Source: Rhodococcus pyridinivorans
GTDB lineage: Bacteria > Actinomycetota > Actinomycetes > Mycobacteriales > Mycobacteriaceae
DNA: 64,000 nt
NCBI RefSeq assembly: GCF_900105195.1
Contig: NZ_FNRX01000002.1
Coordinates: 4,774,001-4,838,000, forward strand
Direction: 5' to 3'
Each line of letters opens with the position of its first letter. The first letter of the stretch is position 1. The notes beneath the pieces are model-generated. The model made no database searches and was not told where the DNA came from. It saw only the letters and a list, made by a program, of their open reading frames with translations. Both the position numbers and the translations under genes were made by a program. Of the stretch, positions 44,854-52,885 are shown one piece after another.

Positions 44854-44992
44854 CGCACCAAAATCGTTCTCGCTCAGCGAGATAGAACAGCGTGCCAGCC
44901 CTCACCTGCGATACCAAGTGATCCGAGCCACTCCCATTCGTGGGGCAGGAAACACGGCCCGCGATCGGGCCGCCGAGAGTCTGGAATGCGCT

Positions 44993-46426
44993 TTGACGTC
45001 CTACGCCAATGACCTCTCCCAGCCGGAATCCGCAACGCCGAAGGGGCGGAGCCGGTTCGACCGGCAGCAGCCGGTATGGGTGATCGTGTCGGTCCTGATC
45101 GCCGTCGAGATCATCAGTGCGTTCGAAACATCGATGATGTTCGCCGCGATCCCGACGTTGATCGTCGAATTCGACAGCAACGCATCGACGGTCGGATGGG
45201 CGGTGACGGCCTTCCTCCTCGTCTCGGCCGCCTCGGCCGCCGTGTGCGGCCGGCTCGGCGACATGTACGGCCGGGAACGGATCCTGATGGTCCTGCTCGC
45301 CGTCGCGGCGCTCGGCTCGATGGTCAGCGCCCTCGGTGACAGCCTCACCAGCATCATCATCGGCCGCGCGATCCAAGGTGTGGCCGGTGCGATCCTGCCG
45401 CTGTGCATCGGGCTGGCGCGCGAGCATCTTCCCGCTTCCCGCGTTCCCGTTGCCGTCGCACTGATCTCCGGCTCGGCGGTCGCCGCCGGTTCGGCGTCGC
45501 TGCTCGTCGCCGGTCTGCTGATCGACAACGCCAGCTGGCACATGATCTTCGTCGTCGCCGCCGTGTACGCGATCTTCGCCCTGCTGCTCGTCTGGTTCGT
45601 CCTCCCGTGGCGCCGGCCCACCGGGACCTCCGAGAAGATCGACTACATCGGTGCGGTCACCTTCGCCGGCGCGGTCGCCGCGATCCTGCTCGGCGTCAAC
45701 AAGTCCCAGTCATGGGGCTGGTCGGACCCGCGGACCCTCGGTCTCATCCTGGGCGGGGCCGTCGCTCTGGTCCTGCTCGTGCGGTGGGAACTGCGCACAC
45801 CCTCCCCCATCATCAACGTGCGCCTGTTCGCCGACCGCAAGTTCTCGCTCACGATGCTGGCCACCGTCGCGATCGCGGTGGGACCGCTGGGCGTGGTCAC
45901 CATGATCATTCCGATCATCATGCAGACGCCGTCCACCGGCGACTTCGGCCTGGGCCTGAGCGCGACGCACGCGGGTTGGCTCTCGTTCATCGGCTCCCTG
46001 TTCGGATTCGTCTGCACTCCGCTGAGCGGCCGGATCTCCGCCGCGGTGGGTTCACGCGCGTCGATGCTGCTCGGTACCGCCCTGTTCATCGTCGGCGTCG
46101 TCGTCATGCTCACCGCGCACCACTCCGTGGTGGCCATGACCGCGATGGTCGTCGTGGTGTCGGTCGCGACCGCCTTCGCCTACACGGCGATTCCGAACCT
46201 GATCGTCGAGTCCGTGCCCGAGCACAACACCAGCGAGACGACCGGCACGAACGCCGTGCTGCGTACCGCGGGTCAGGGTGTCGGAACGTCGATCGCGACC
46301 ATGCTGCTCGCGTTCGCTGCGACCCCACTCGCGGGAATCAACATGGTCGGCGGCATGCTCATCGCGCTCTCCGTGGTGACCATCGGGATCACCTTGCTGA
46401 TCCCACGCAGCGTGCGCACCGCCTGA
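44993..46426 (+). CDS. MFS transporter, DHA2 (14-segment) family
   Basis: About 477 residues with fourteen predicted membrane segments. GRLGDMYGRERILMV is the MFS loop 2-3 motif and GRAIQGVAGAILPL motif C-like. Such proteins export drugs or other hydrophobic compounds; next to steroid genes it may export or import a steroid acid. The start is uncertain: TTG at 44993 is used because GGA precedes it, while an in-frame GTG at 44918 would add 25 residues. Confidence 0.8.
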   Translation: MTSYANDLSQPESATPKGRSRFDRQQPVWVIVSVLIAVEIISAFETSMMFAAIPTLIVEFDSNASTVGWAVTAFLLVSAASAAVCGRLGDMYGRERILMVLLAVAALGSMVSALGDSLTSIIIGRAIQGVAGAILPLCIGLAREHLPASRVPVAVALISGSAVAAGSASLLVAGLLIDNASWHMIFVVAAVYAIFALLLVWFVLPWRRPTGTSEKIDYIGAVTFAGAVAAILLGVNKSQSWGWSDPRTLGLILGGAVALVLLVRWELRTPSPIINVRLFADRKFSLTMLATVAIAVGPLGVVTMIIPIIMQTPSTGDFGLGLSATHAGWLSFIGSLFGFVCTPLSGRISAAVGSRASMLLGTALFIVGVVVMLTAHHSVVAMTAMVVVVSVATAFAYTAIPNLIVESVPEHNTSETTGTNAVLRTAGQGVGTSIATMLLAFAATPLAGINMVGGMLIALSVVTIGITLLIPRSVRTA

Positions 46427-46431
46427 TCCGA

Positions 46432-46477
46432 ACGCCCGTCTCCTCCCGTGTCCCGATTACCGGGAGGAGACGGGCGT
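46432..46477 (+). terminator. Terminator after the MFS gene
   Basis: ACGCCCGTCTCCTCCCG (46432-46448) and CGGGAGGAGACGGGCGT (46461-46477) form a perfect 17-bp stem starting 5 bp after the stop codon. Confidence 0.9.
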
Positions 46478-46542
46478 CGGCGTCCGTCGGCGTTCTACGG
46501 TGATCCGATCGAGAAGTATTCGTATCGAAGGGAACCACTGCG

Positions 46543-47595
46543 ATGACAGCCGTTGAGACACCGGTCGGTTCACGCTCCGTCGTACTGACCGTCGGTGCAG
46601 TCGTCCAGGAAACCGCCGACGCCGTTTCGCTGGTTTTCGACGTGCCAGAAGAGCGCCGCGCGGGCTTCGCCTACAAACCGGGACAGTTCCTCACCCTGCG
46701 CATCCCGAGCGATCGGACCGGTTCCGTGGCACGGTGCTACTCGCTCGCGAGCTCCCCCCACACCGGCGAGCCTCTCAAGGTCACCGTCAAGCGCACCGCC
46801 GACGGATACGGATCGAACTGGCTGTGCGACAACATCACTGCAGGGCAAACCCTCGAGGTGCTGCCCCCGGCGGGCGTGTTCACTCCGGTCGATCTCACCG
46901 AGAAACTCGCACTGTTCGCCGGAGGCAGCGGTATCACGCCGGTGTTGTCCATCCTCGAGTCGGCTCTCCACAGCGGCAATCGCAACGTGGTGCTCGTCTA
47001 CGGCAACCGCGACGAGAAGTCCGTCATCTTCGCCGAGAGGCTGCGCGAACTCGCCGCCCGGCACGCCACTGCCCTCACCGTCGTGCACTGGCTCGAGAGC
47101 GTGCAGGGCCTGCCGACGCCGCAGCAGCTCGCGACCCTGGTCTCTGCCTTCGCCGATCACCGCGCGTACATGTGCGGACCCGGGCCGTTCATGGATACCG
47201 TCCGCGAAGGCCTGCTGCTGGCCGGCGTCCCGAAGGACCGCATCCACGCCGAGGTCTTCACCTCCCTGTCCGGCGATCCGTTCGCCGACGTACCTGCCGT
47301 CGAGATCGACGAGTCGGACACCGACGCCGCCTCCGTGACGGTGCAGCTCGACGGCGAGGAACACGACCTCGTCTGGCCGCGCAGCGCGACTCTCGTGGAC
47401 ATCATGCTCTCGAAGGGCCTGGACGTGCCCTACTCGTGCCGGGAAGGCGAGTGCGGGTCGTGCGCGTGCACCGTCGTCGAAGGCGACGTCGACACCCCGC
47501 CGTCCGCGATCCTCGACGAGGAGGACATCGCCAACGGATACGTCCTCGCGTGCCAGGCCAAGCCGAAAAGCAAGCACGTGCGCATCGACTTCTGA
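46543..47595 (+). CDS. kshB: KshB-type ferredoxin reductase
   Basis: A 350-residue FAD/NADH/[2Fe-2S] reductase. RCYSLASSP (FAD), GGSGITPVLSI (NAD), CGPGPFMDTVREGL, and the C-terminal plant-type ferredoxin CREGECGSCACTV...CQA all are present, in the order of KshB. KshB passes electrons to KshA in 3-ketosteroid 9-alpha-hydroxylation. It is transcribed opposite to the kshA-like gene at 48788. AAGGGA precedes the ATG. Confidence 0.88.
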   Translation: MTAVETPVGSRSVVLTVGAVVQETADAVSLVFDVPEERRAGFAYKPGQFLTLRIPSDRTGSVARCYSLASSPHTGEPLKVTVKRTADGYGSNWLCDNITAGQTLEVLPPAGVFTPVDLTEKLALFAGGSGITPVLSILESALHSGNRNVVLVYGNRDEKSVIFAERLRELAARHATALTVVHWLESVQGLPTPQQLATLVSAFADHRAYMCGPGPFMDTVREGLLLAGVPKDRIHAEVFTSLSGDPFADVPAVEIDESDTDAASVTVQLDGEEHDLVWPRSATLVDIMLSKGLDVPYSCREGECGSCACTVVEGDVDTPPSAILDEEDIANGYVLACQAKPKSKHVRIDF

Positions 47596-47610
47596 CCCCC
47601 GACAATGAAG

Positions 47611-47642
47611 CGTCCCCGGCTGCCGTTCCGCAGCCGGGGACG
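47611..47642. terminator. Bidirectional terminator, kshB/SDR
   Basis: CGTCCCCGGCTGC (47611-47623) and GCAGCCGGGGACG (47630-47642) form a perfect 13-bp stem with a 6-base loop between convergent genes. Confidence 0.88.
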
Positions 47643-47665
47643 AGTCGTAGAGGAAGCGGCAGAGC

Positions 47666-48469
47666 TCAGCGGTTCAGGAGCGCTCGCATCGCGGCAGCCG
47701 CGCCTCGGACGAGCTTGTCGCGCGGGAATCCGTTGCGCTTGACCGCAGCCTCGTAGTTGCCGCCGGCGACCCACACGGGACCGTCCTGGAGGCGTTCGAG
47801 ACCTTCACGCGCAACGTCTTCCGGCTCGGCGACGAGCATCCCCGGGATGTCGAAGTTCAGGCCCGCGCGCACCATCGCCGGGGTGCGGGTGACACCGAGT
47901 ACCAGTTCGACCACGTGCACGCCGTGCGGTGCGAGCTCGAGCCACAGACTTTCGGCGAAGACGCGGCTGAACGCCTTCGAGGCCGCGTAGATGCTCTGGT
48001 GTTCGGCACCCATGTAGCCGGAGAGCGACCCGAGCAGCATGATGCCACCGCGCCCGCGCTCTTTCATCGGTCCACCGAACAGGTGCGACAACTCGATCTG
48101 CCGGTGGACGTTGAGTTCGATCACGCCGCGGAACCCATCGAGGTCGCCGGTGACGAACTCGTGGCCGTAGCTGTTCGCGCCGGCGTTGAAGATGAACAGG
48201 CCGACCTCGATGTCCTCGGTCGCCTTGCGGATCTCTTCCACGGCATCGTCGTCGAGCAGATCCAGCGCGAGGGTGCGCACCTGCACCCCGTTGCTCCGTG
48301 CCTTGTCCGCCGTCTCCTGCAGTGGGCCCGGCTTACGCGCGATGAGCACGAGATCGAAACCCGCGCGGCTCAATTCGTCGGCGAATGCCGCGCCGACGCC
48401 TTCGGAGCCACCGGCGATGACGGCCCACGGGCCATAGTACGAGCGGTCGAGATCGAGGGTTTCGGCCAT
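47666..48469 (-). CDS. Short-chain dehydrogenase
   Basis: A 267-residue SDR. AGGSEGVGAAFADELSRAG (nucleotide site), NAGANSYGHE, LGSLSGYMG and SIYAASKAFSR with Tyr/Lys are present. The C-terminal part resembles DltE/11-beta-HSD-like SDRs. GAAGGACC lies before the ATG at 48469. It is third in a minus-strand run after kshA and the Cys-rich protein, so it may oxidise or reduce a hydroxyl group on the KshA substrate or product. Confidence 0.82.
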   Translation of the reverse strand: MAETLDLDRSYYGPWAVIAGGSEGVGAAFADELSRAGFDLVLIARKPGPLQETADKARSNGVQVRTLALDLLDDDAVEEIRKATEDIEVGLFIFNAGANSYGHEFVTGDLDGFRGVIELNVHRQIELSHLFGGPMKERGRGGIMLLGSLSGYMGAEHQSIYAASKAFSRVFAESLWLELAPHGVHVVELVLGVTRTPAMVRAGLNFDIPGMLVAEPEDVAREGLERLQDGPVWVAGGNYEAAVKRNGFPRDKLVRGAAAAMRALLNR

Positions 48470-48506
48470 CACTGGTCCTTCGGGAGGTAGTCGGAAGCTG
48501 AAGAGG

Positions 48507-48776
48507 TCACTGCACGATGGGGGCTCGGATCGGAGTGTCGTCGAAGACCTCGATGACCCCGGAAGCAGCCGCCTTGGCGATCGCGGCGTCGAGATGCGAA
48601 CACGACATCCAGGGCGCGCCGGGTCGCCCGTCGCGCCCGTCGTCGTCCTGCACGACAGGGCAACGACGGCGCGCATCGGTGTTCCACTGGATGGACGTGT
48701 GCTCCCAGCTGTTCTTCTGGACGAGCACCTGCGCGGCGCATTCGCCGCAGCGCAACGGTTCCATCCGGTTCTGCAT
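48507..48776 (-). CDS. Small cysteine-containing protein next to kshA
   Basis: An 89-residue protein of unknown function. RCGECAAQVL gives a Cys-X2-Cys pair, RRRCPVVQ a third and SCSHLDAAIAKAAASG a fourth cysteine, with a His beside it, suggesting a zinc or iron-sulfur site. It ends in an acidic VIEVFDD segment. AGGAGCC precedes its ATG, 11 bp after kshA stops, so it is co-translated with the oxygenase. It might assist or feed electrons to KshA; no known ferredoxin signature is complete. Confidence 0.65.
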   Translation of the reverse strand: MQNRMEPLRCGECAAQVLVQKNSWEHTSIQWNTDARRRCPVVQDDDGRDGRPGAPWMSCSHLDAAIAKAAASGVIEVFDDTPIRAPIVQ

Positions 48777-48787
48777 GTCTTTGGCTC

Positions 48788-49966
48788 CTAGCCCGTCGTG
48801 GTGGACTGCTGCGCGCCTGCCTGCTCGTCGAGGGCTGCCTTGCGGGCAAGGTTCTCCTCGACCTCCTTCATCCACGCGGCCACCGGGCGAGTGGTGTCCA
48901 TCTCGAACTCGAAGCGGTCGGTCATCTCCTGCGCAACGTCCTCGACATCGACATAGAACTGCTCGTACCAGCGCCGCAGCTGGTAGACGGGGCCGTCCTC
49001 CTCGCACAGGAGCGGGTTGTCGATGCGGGTCTTGTTGCGCCAGATTTCGATGTCCTGCTCGAAGCCCTTCGCGATGAAGTTCCCGAACTGCTGGGCGGTC
49101 TGCAGCGCCTCCTCCCCCTCGAGGCGGTCGGACTTCTTGACGATCATGCCGTACATCAGGACGAACTTGTCCTGGGACACCGGGTAGTGGCAGTTGATGA
49201 GGACCGACTCGACGTCGTAACCCTCGTACTGGTAAACGAGATCGTCGATCATGAAGGACGGTCCGAAGTAGCTCGCGTCGGAGCGGCTTCCGAGCATCTT
49301 CGGCTGTCCGTCCGCGTGCGGACGAGCGTCCATACGAGCCTGACCCCGCATGAACTGGCTGGCCACGTGGCCTTCGAAGACGTTCTTGAAGTAGACCGGG
49401 AAGGAGTAGTGCACGTAGAAGAAGTGCGCCATGTCGACGATGTTGTCGATGATCTCGCGGCAGTTCGTATCGACCTCGGTGGTGTACCAGACCCAGTCGG
49501 TCCACTCGTCGCTCGTGGCGCCCTCGATGTGCGGGATGGTCACGTCCGCGGGCGGCGGGTTCCCCTGGGGGTCGTGCCACACGAAGAGCATGCCGTCCTG
49601 GTCGAGAGTGTGCCACGCGCGGGTCTTGGCGATCGGAGGAACACGCCGCGCGTACGGGATGTTCTTGCAGCGCCCGTTGCCGCCCCAGCGCCAGTCGTGG
49701 AACGGACACGCGATCTCGTCGCCCTTGACCGTGCCCTGGCTGAGATCCCCACCCATGTGCCGGCAGTACGCGTCGAGGATCTTGATCTCGTCGTTGCTGT
49801 CGGCCCACACCACGAGCTTGGTCCCGAATGCCTCGAGCGAGTGCGGCTTGCCGTCCTTGAAGTCCTTCGACAGGCCGAGGCAGTGCCAGCCCCGGGCGAA
49901 GCGGGCGGGAGCCGACCCGGCGACGATCTCGCGGATCTCGGATTGTTCGGAAGTGCCGATGCTCAC
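48788..49966 (-). CDS. kshA: KshA-type Rieske oxygenase (3-ketosteroid 9-alpha-hydroxylase)
   Basis: A 392-residue Rieske non-heme iron oxygenase. The Rieske ligands are in AYCRHMGG and ACPFHDW (Cys-X-His...Cys-X2-His), and the mononuclear iron site in NIVDMAHFFYVHYSFP. KshA hydroxylates C9 of androstadienedione-type steroids, so ring B breaks. Its length fits the KshA family; Rhodococcus strains often have several KshA homologues with different substrate ranges. GTG at 49966 follows AAAGGACGGACG. A palindrome lies 90-105 bp upstream. Confidence 0.88.
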   Translation of the reverse strand: MSIGTSEQSEIREIVAGSAPARFARGWHCLGLSKDFKDGKPHSLEAFGTKLVVWADSNDEIKILDAYCRHMGGDLSQGTVKGDEIACPFHDWRWGGNGRCKNIPYARRVPPIAKTRAWHTLDQDGMLFVWHDPQGNPPPADVTIPHIEGATSDEWTDWVWYTTEVDTNCREIIDNIVDMAHFFYVHYSFPVYFKNVFEGHVASQFMRGQARMDARPHADGQPKMLGSRSDASYFGPSFMIDDLVYQYEGYDVESVLINCHYPVSQDKFVLMYGMIVKKSDRLEGEEALQTAQQFGNFIAKGFEQDIEIWRNKTRIDNPLLCEEDGPVYQLRRWYEQFYVDVEDVAQEMTDRFEFEMDTTRPVAAWMKEVEENLARKAALDEQAGAQQSTTTG

Positions 49967-50055
49967 GGTCGTCCGTCCTTTCGGGAGGGAAGCGTTGAGG
50001 AGGTCAGGCGGCGGAGTCCGCTGGAGCATTCCGTCGCGATACGACCGAAACGCTA

Positions 50056-50071
50056 GGTGATCGGTATCACC
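50056..50071 (-). promoter_or_regulatory. Palindrome upstream of kshA
   Basis: GGTGAT-CGGT-ATCACC has perfect 6-base arms and lies 90 bp before the kshA start in the 167-bp fadD-kshA gap. A relative, GGTGACCGTCACC, lies before the maoC/fadD genes at 52751. No KstR motif is present here, so this may be the operator used instead. Confidence 0.55.
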
Positions 50072-50133
50072 CCTGATGAGGCCATCTCACTGGTCGAGAC
50101 CTTCCGATGTCGTGAGACCGGGCCGGACCGCGA

Positions 50134-51813
50134 TCATGCGACCGGCGCAGGTTCGGGGGTCGGCAACAGGGCCGCCCGGCCGTTGGCCACGAACTCCCGC
50201 TCGATGCGTGTGCGTTCCGCGTCGCCGAGCAGGACGTACTCGGAGGTCCGTCGGACACGCACGTAGACCGTGTCTGGGGTGTTCCACGCGACCGCCCGCA
50301 GCGGGGCTTTGTTCACCTTGTTGCTGCCCGTCAGCGGGATCTGCGCGGTGACGCGCACGAATCGCGGCCACCACTTGTCTCCCATGTCGGGCTGCTCGGC
50401 GAGGGTCGCCCCGAACACCGCCGGGTCGAACTCCGCGCCGGGCTCGAGTTCGACGGCGCACATGACCTGATCCCCGGTCGTGGGATCGGGCACGGCGAAG
50501 ACCGGGGCGGACAGGATGCCCGGCACCCGCAGGATGATGCGCTCGACGGGAGTGGCGGAGAAGTTCTCGCTGTCGACGCGAAGCCAGTCGGAGGATCTTC
50601 CGGCGAAGTAGAAGAAGCCGTTCTCGTCGCGGTACCCGAGGTCCCCCGACCAGAAGTCGTCGCCCTTGACCCGATCGGCCATCGCCTCGGGATTCTTGTA
50701 GTAGCCCTCGAAGGTGTGGGCGGCACCGCACGCGACGATCTGTCCGACGGCGTCACTGTTGAGGAGGCGACCGGTCTCGTCGAAACGGGCGCGGGGGCAC
50801 TCCTGCCCGGTGTCCTCGTCGAAGATCCGGACATCGACGCCTCCGACGGCGACCCCGAGCGATCCGGTCGGGGTGTCGGGGGTGCGGTTGATGCGGAAGA
50901 CGCCTTCGCTCATCCCGTAGCCTTCGACGACCGTGCAGCCGAAGCGTTCGGAAAAGCGGGCCACGTCGGCTTCGGATGCCTCGGTGCCGAACGCGAGTTC
51001 GAGGGTGCTCGCGCGGTCGCGGGGGTCTTCCGGCCGGCTGAGGATGTACGACAGGGCCCGGCCCACGTAGTTGACGAAAGTGGCGCCGTAGCGGTGGATG
51101 TCGTCGGAGAACCGGCTCGCGGAGAACCTCCGGATCATGCAGACGGTCGCGCCGGCCCGCATGGCCGTGCCGAGGTTGAGCATGAGTGCGTTTCCGTGGA
51201 AGAGCGGCATGCACAGATAGGCGACCGAATCCTCGCGCATGCCAACACGTTCGGTGAGCGGACCGAGGAGGCGTGCGAGCCGGCCCTGGCCGACGATCAC
51301 GGCCTTCGGAGCGCCGGTGGAACCGGAACTGAACAGCAACAATGCGATGTCGTCGGTGGACGGGATCGTCTCCGGCAGATCCGCACCGCGGAACGGCGCG
51401 AGGAACTCCGCGTAGCGATCGTCGTCGATGTCGAGGATGCGGTCGGCCGGCAGTCCGTGGCCGGTGTCCTCGAGCAGATGGGCGAGGCGGGATTCGGTGA
51501 CGACGAGGTCGATGTCCGCGTGCGCGATGTCGCGGGCGATCTCGGGGCCGCTGCGGCTGGCGTTGATGCCCACGACGGCTGCTCCGGCCAGGGCACCGGC
51601 GCCGATCCAGAAGACGAAGTCCGGGACGTTCTCGAGCAGCACCCCGATGTGGCGCTGCCGATCTGCGGGAGCAGGCACGGTCGCGACGATCGCGGCGGCA
51701 CGATCGGCGCTTTCCTGAACCACCTCGCCCCAGGTCCACTGCTGGTCCTCGAAACGCAACCCTACCTTCGGGTCACCGTGACGAGCGCGCACTACTTCTG
51801 CGAACGTGTCCAA
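50134..51813 (-). CDS. FadD17-like acyl-CoA synthetase
   Basis: A 559-residue adenylate-forming enzyme similar along its length to FadD17 at 5331. FSSGSTGAPKAV, YGMSEG, SGDLGYRDENGFFYFAGRSS and LTGSNKVNKAPLR with Lys are present. TTG at 51813 is used because GGAGGAAAGAC lies just before it; another TTG at 51843 overlaps the maoC stop (TTGA). It is coupled to the ChsH3-like hydratase, so an acyl side chain of a steroid is the likely substrate. Confidence 0.83.
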   Translation of the reverse strand: MDTFAEVVRARHGDPKVGLRFEDQQWTWGEVVQESADRAAAIVATVPAPADRQRHIGVLLENVPDFVFWIGAGALAGAAVVGINASRSGPEIARDIAHADIDLVVTESRLAHLLEDTGHGLPADRILDIDDDRYAEFLAPFRGADLPETIPSTDDIALLLFSSGSTGAPKAVIVGQGRLARLLGPLTERVGMREDSVAYLCMPLFHGNALMLNLGTAMRAGATVCMIRRFSASRFSDDIHRYGATFVNYVGRALSYILSRPEDPRDRASTLELAFGTEASEADVARFSERFGCTVVEGYGMSEGVFRINRTPDTPTGSLGVAVGGVDVRIFDEDTGQECPRARFDETGRLLNSDAVGQIVACGAAHTFEGYYKNPEAMADRVKGDDFWSGDLGYRDENGFFYFAGRSSDWLRVDSENFSATPVERIILRVPGILSAPVFAVPDPTTGDQVMCAVELEPGAEFDPAVFGATLAEQPDMGDKWWPRFVRVTAQIPLTGSNKVNKAPLRAVAWNTPDTVYVRVRRTSEYVLLGDAERTRIEREFVANGRAALLPTPEPAPVA

Positions 51814-51839
51814 GTCTTTCCTCCAGACGGTTGTGGCGA

Positions 51840-52649
51840 TCAAGCAAAAACGGCGCGACCGCCGGACAGGACGGCGCCGGTCGCCGTGACGACGTCGAAC
51901 CGGACGTCCACTGCGTCACCCCAGGCGCGGACCTGTGCCGCATCGCCGGGGAAGACGGGGGCCGCGAAGCGCCCGAACAGCGTCTTCAGGTCGGCGGGGT
52001 GCCCTCCGAGCATGTCGGCCAGAGGCAGGGTCGCGGCCGCCAGCGTGCACAGGCCGTGCAGGATGGGGCGGGGTTGTCCGATGCGCGCCGCAGCCTCGGG
52101 ATCGATGTGGATGTGGTGCCGGTCGCCGGTCAGCCGGTAAAGCGCCGCCTGGTCGGCGCGTGTGGCGAGCGTGCCGATCACGTCGGCATCCCCCTCCGGC
52201 GCGGACGGCGCCGACGGTCCGCGCTCGCCGCCGAAACCTCCCGCTCCCGGTGCGAACAACGACCACGTCGCGATGAAGAACTCGCTCTCGACGACGACCT
52301 CGAACACCGCTGCCCGGCCCTTGTCCCAGACCTCACCGACGCGCGCCGACATCGCGATCTCCCCGGAGCGTGGCAACGGTGCGAGCACCTCGAGGCTCTG
52401 GGAACCGTGGAGCGCGGTGGCCGTGTCGAAGGCACCGAGCGCACCGAGCGCATCCGGTGCCCACTGGGCCAGCGTCAGGGCGAACGTCGGCAACACCCGC
52501 AGCCGGTCCTCGAACACGAGATCGAGGTCCGCCGCGCCGGCGCCCACCGCGAGCGCGTACAGGATCGCGTCCCGCTCGTCGTAGCGGATCGTGCGGGCAC
52601 CCAGGTCGTGGCCTCGCCACTGCGCGGGCGTCGGCGTCGTTGCGGTCAT
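51840..52649 (-). CDS. ChsH3-like MaoC double hot-dog enoyl-CoA hydratase
   Basis: A 269-residue hydratase 2-type protein. The N-terminal hot-dog starts with LYALAVGAG and VLPTFALTLA; EVWDKGRAAV and GGFGGERGPS are as in Rv3538 (ChsH3/Hsd4B), and the catalytic loop is GDRHHIHIDPEAA followed by PRPILHGLCT. ChsH3 hydrates a steroid side-chain enoyl-CoA. AAAGGACC precedes the ATG. It heads a minus-strand run maoC, fadD, kshA, Cys protein, SDR. Confidence 0.85.
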   Translation of the reverse strand: MTATTPTPAQWRGHDLGARTIRYDERDAILYALAVGAGAADLDLVFEDRLRVLPTFALTLAQWAPDALGALGAFDTATALHGSQSLEVLAPLPRSGEIAMSARVGEVWDKGRAAVFEVVVESEFFIATWSLFAPGAGGFGGERGPSAPSAPEGDADVIGTLATRADQAALYRLTGDRHHIHIDPEAAARIGQPRPILHGLCTLAAATLPLADMLGGHPADLKTLFGRFAAPVFPGDAAQVRAWGDAVDVRFDVVTATGAVLSGGRAVFA

Positions 52650-52750
52650 TCGTCTTCGGTCCTTTCTCACAGGGGCGCCGGGCGGCGGCCCGACGGAGAC
52701 AGGACCTCGCTTTTCCACAGACGCCCAGGTCACAGGCTAGGGAGAGCGAT

Positions 52751-52763
52751 GGTGACCGTCACC
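52751..52763. promoter_or_regulatory. GGTGAC-N-GTCACC palindrome between maoC and fadD
   Basis: GGTGACCGTCACC is a perfect 13-base palindrome (6-base arms, 1-base centre), 102 bp before maoC and 123 bp before the divergent acyl-CoA synthetase. Its arms resemble those at 50056-50071. Confidence 0.5.
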
Positions 52764-52885
52764 GCCCGTCCCACTCACCGGTACATTCGAAGTCGGGGTG
52801 ACCCGTCGTGAGATTCTGGCGGTACGCACTCGATGGAGGAGGGGACGTCCGTGAAGCGTGCAGGGGCACCGGTGGGATACAGGCG

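Noticed and set aside
44860..44895. CTCGCT-C-AGCGAG palindrome followed by AGAAC before the MFS gene
   Set aside because: It resembles a KstR half-site but lacks the GTT half; more likely a weak terminator or chance palindrome.
48507..49808. 433-codon minus-strand frame overlapping kshA
   Set aside because: Only the last 89 codons, after kshA stops, look real; the rest is an Arg-rich shadow of kshA.
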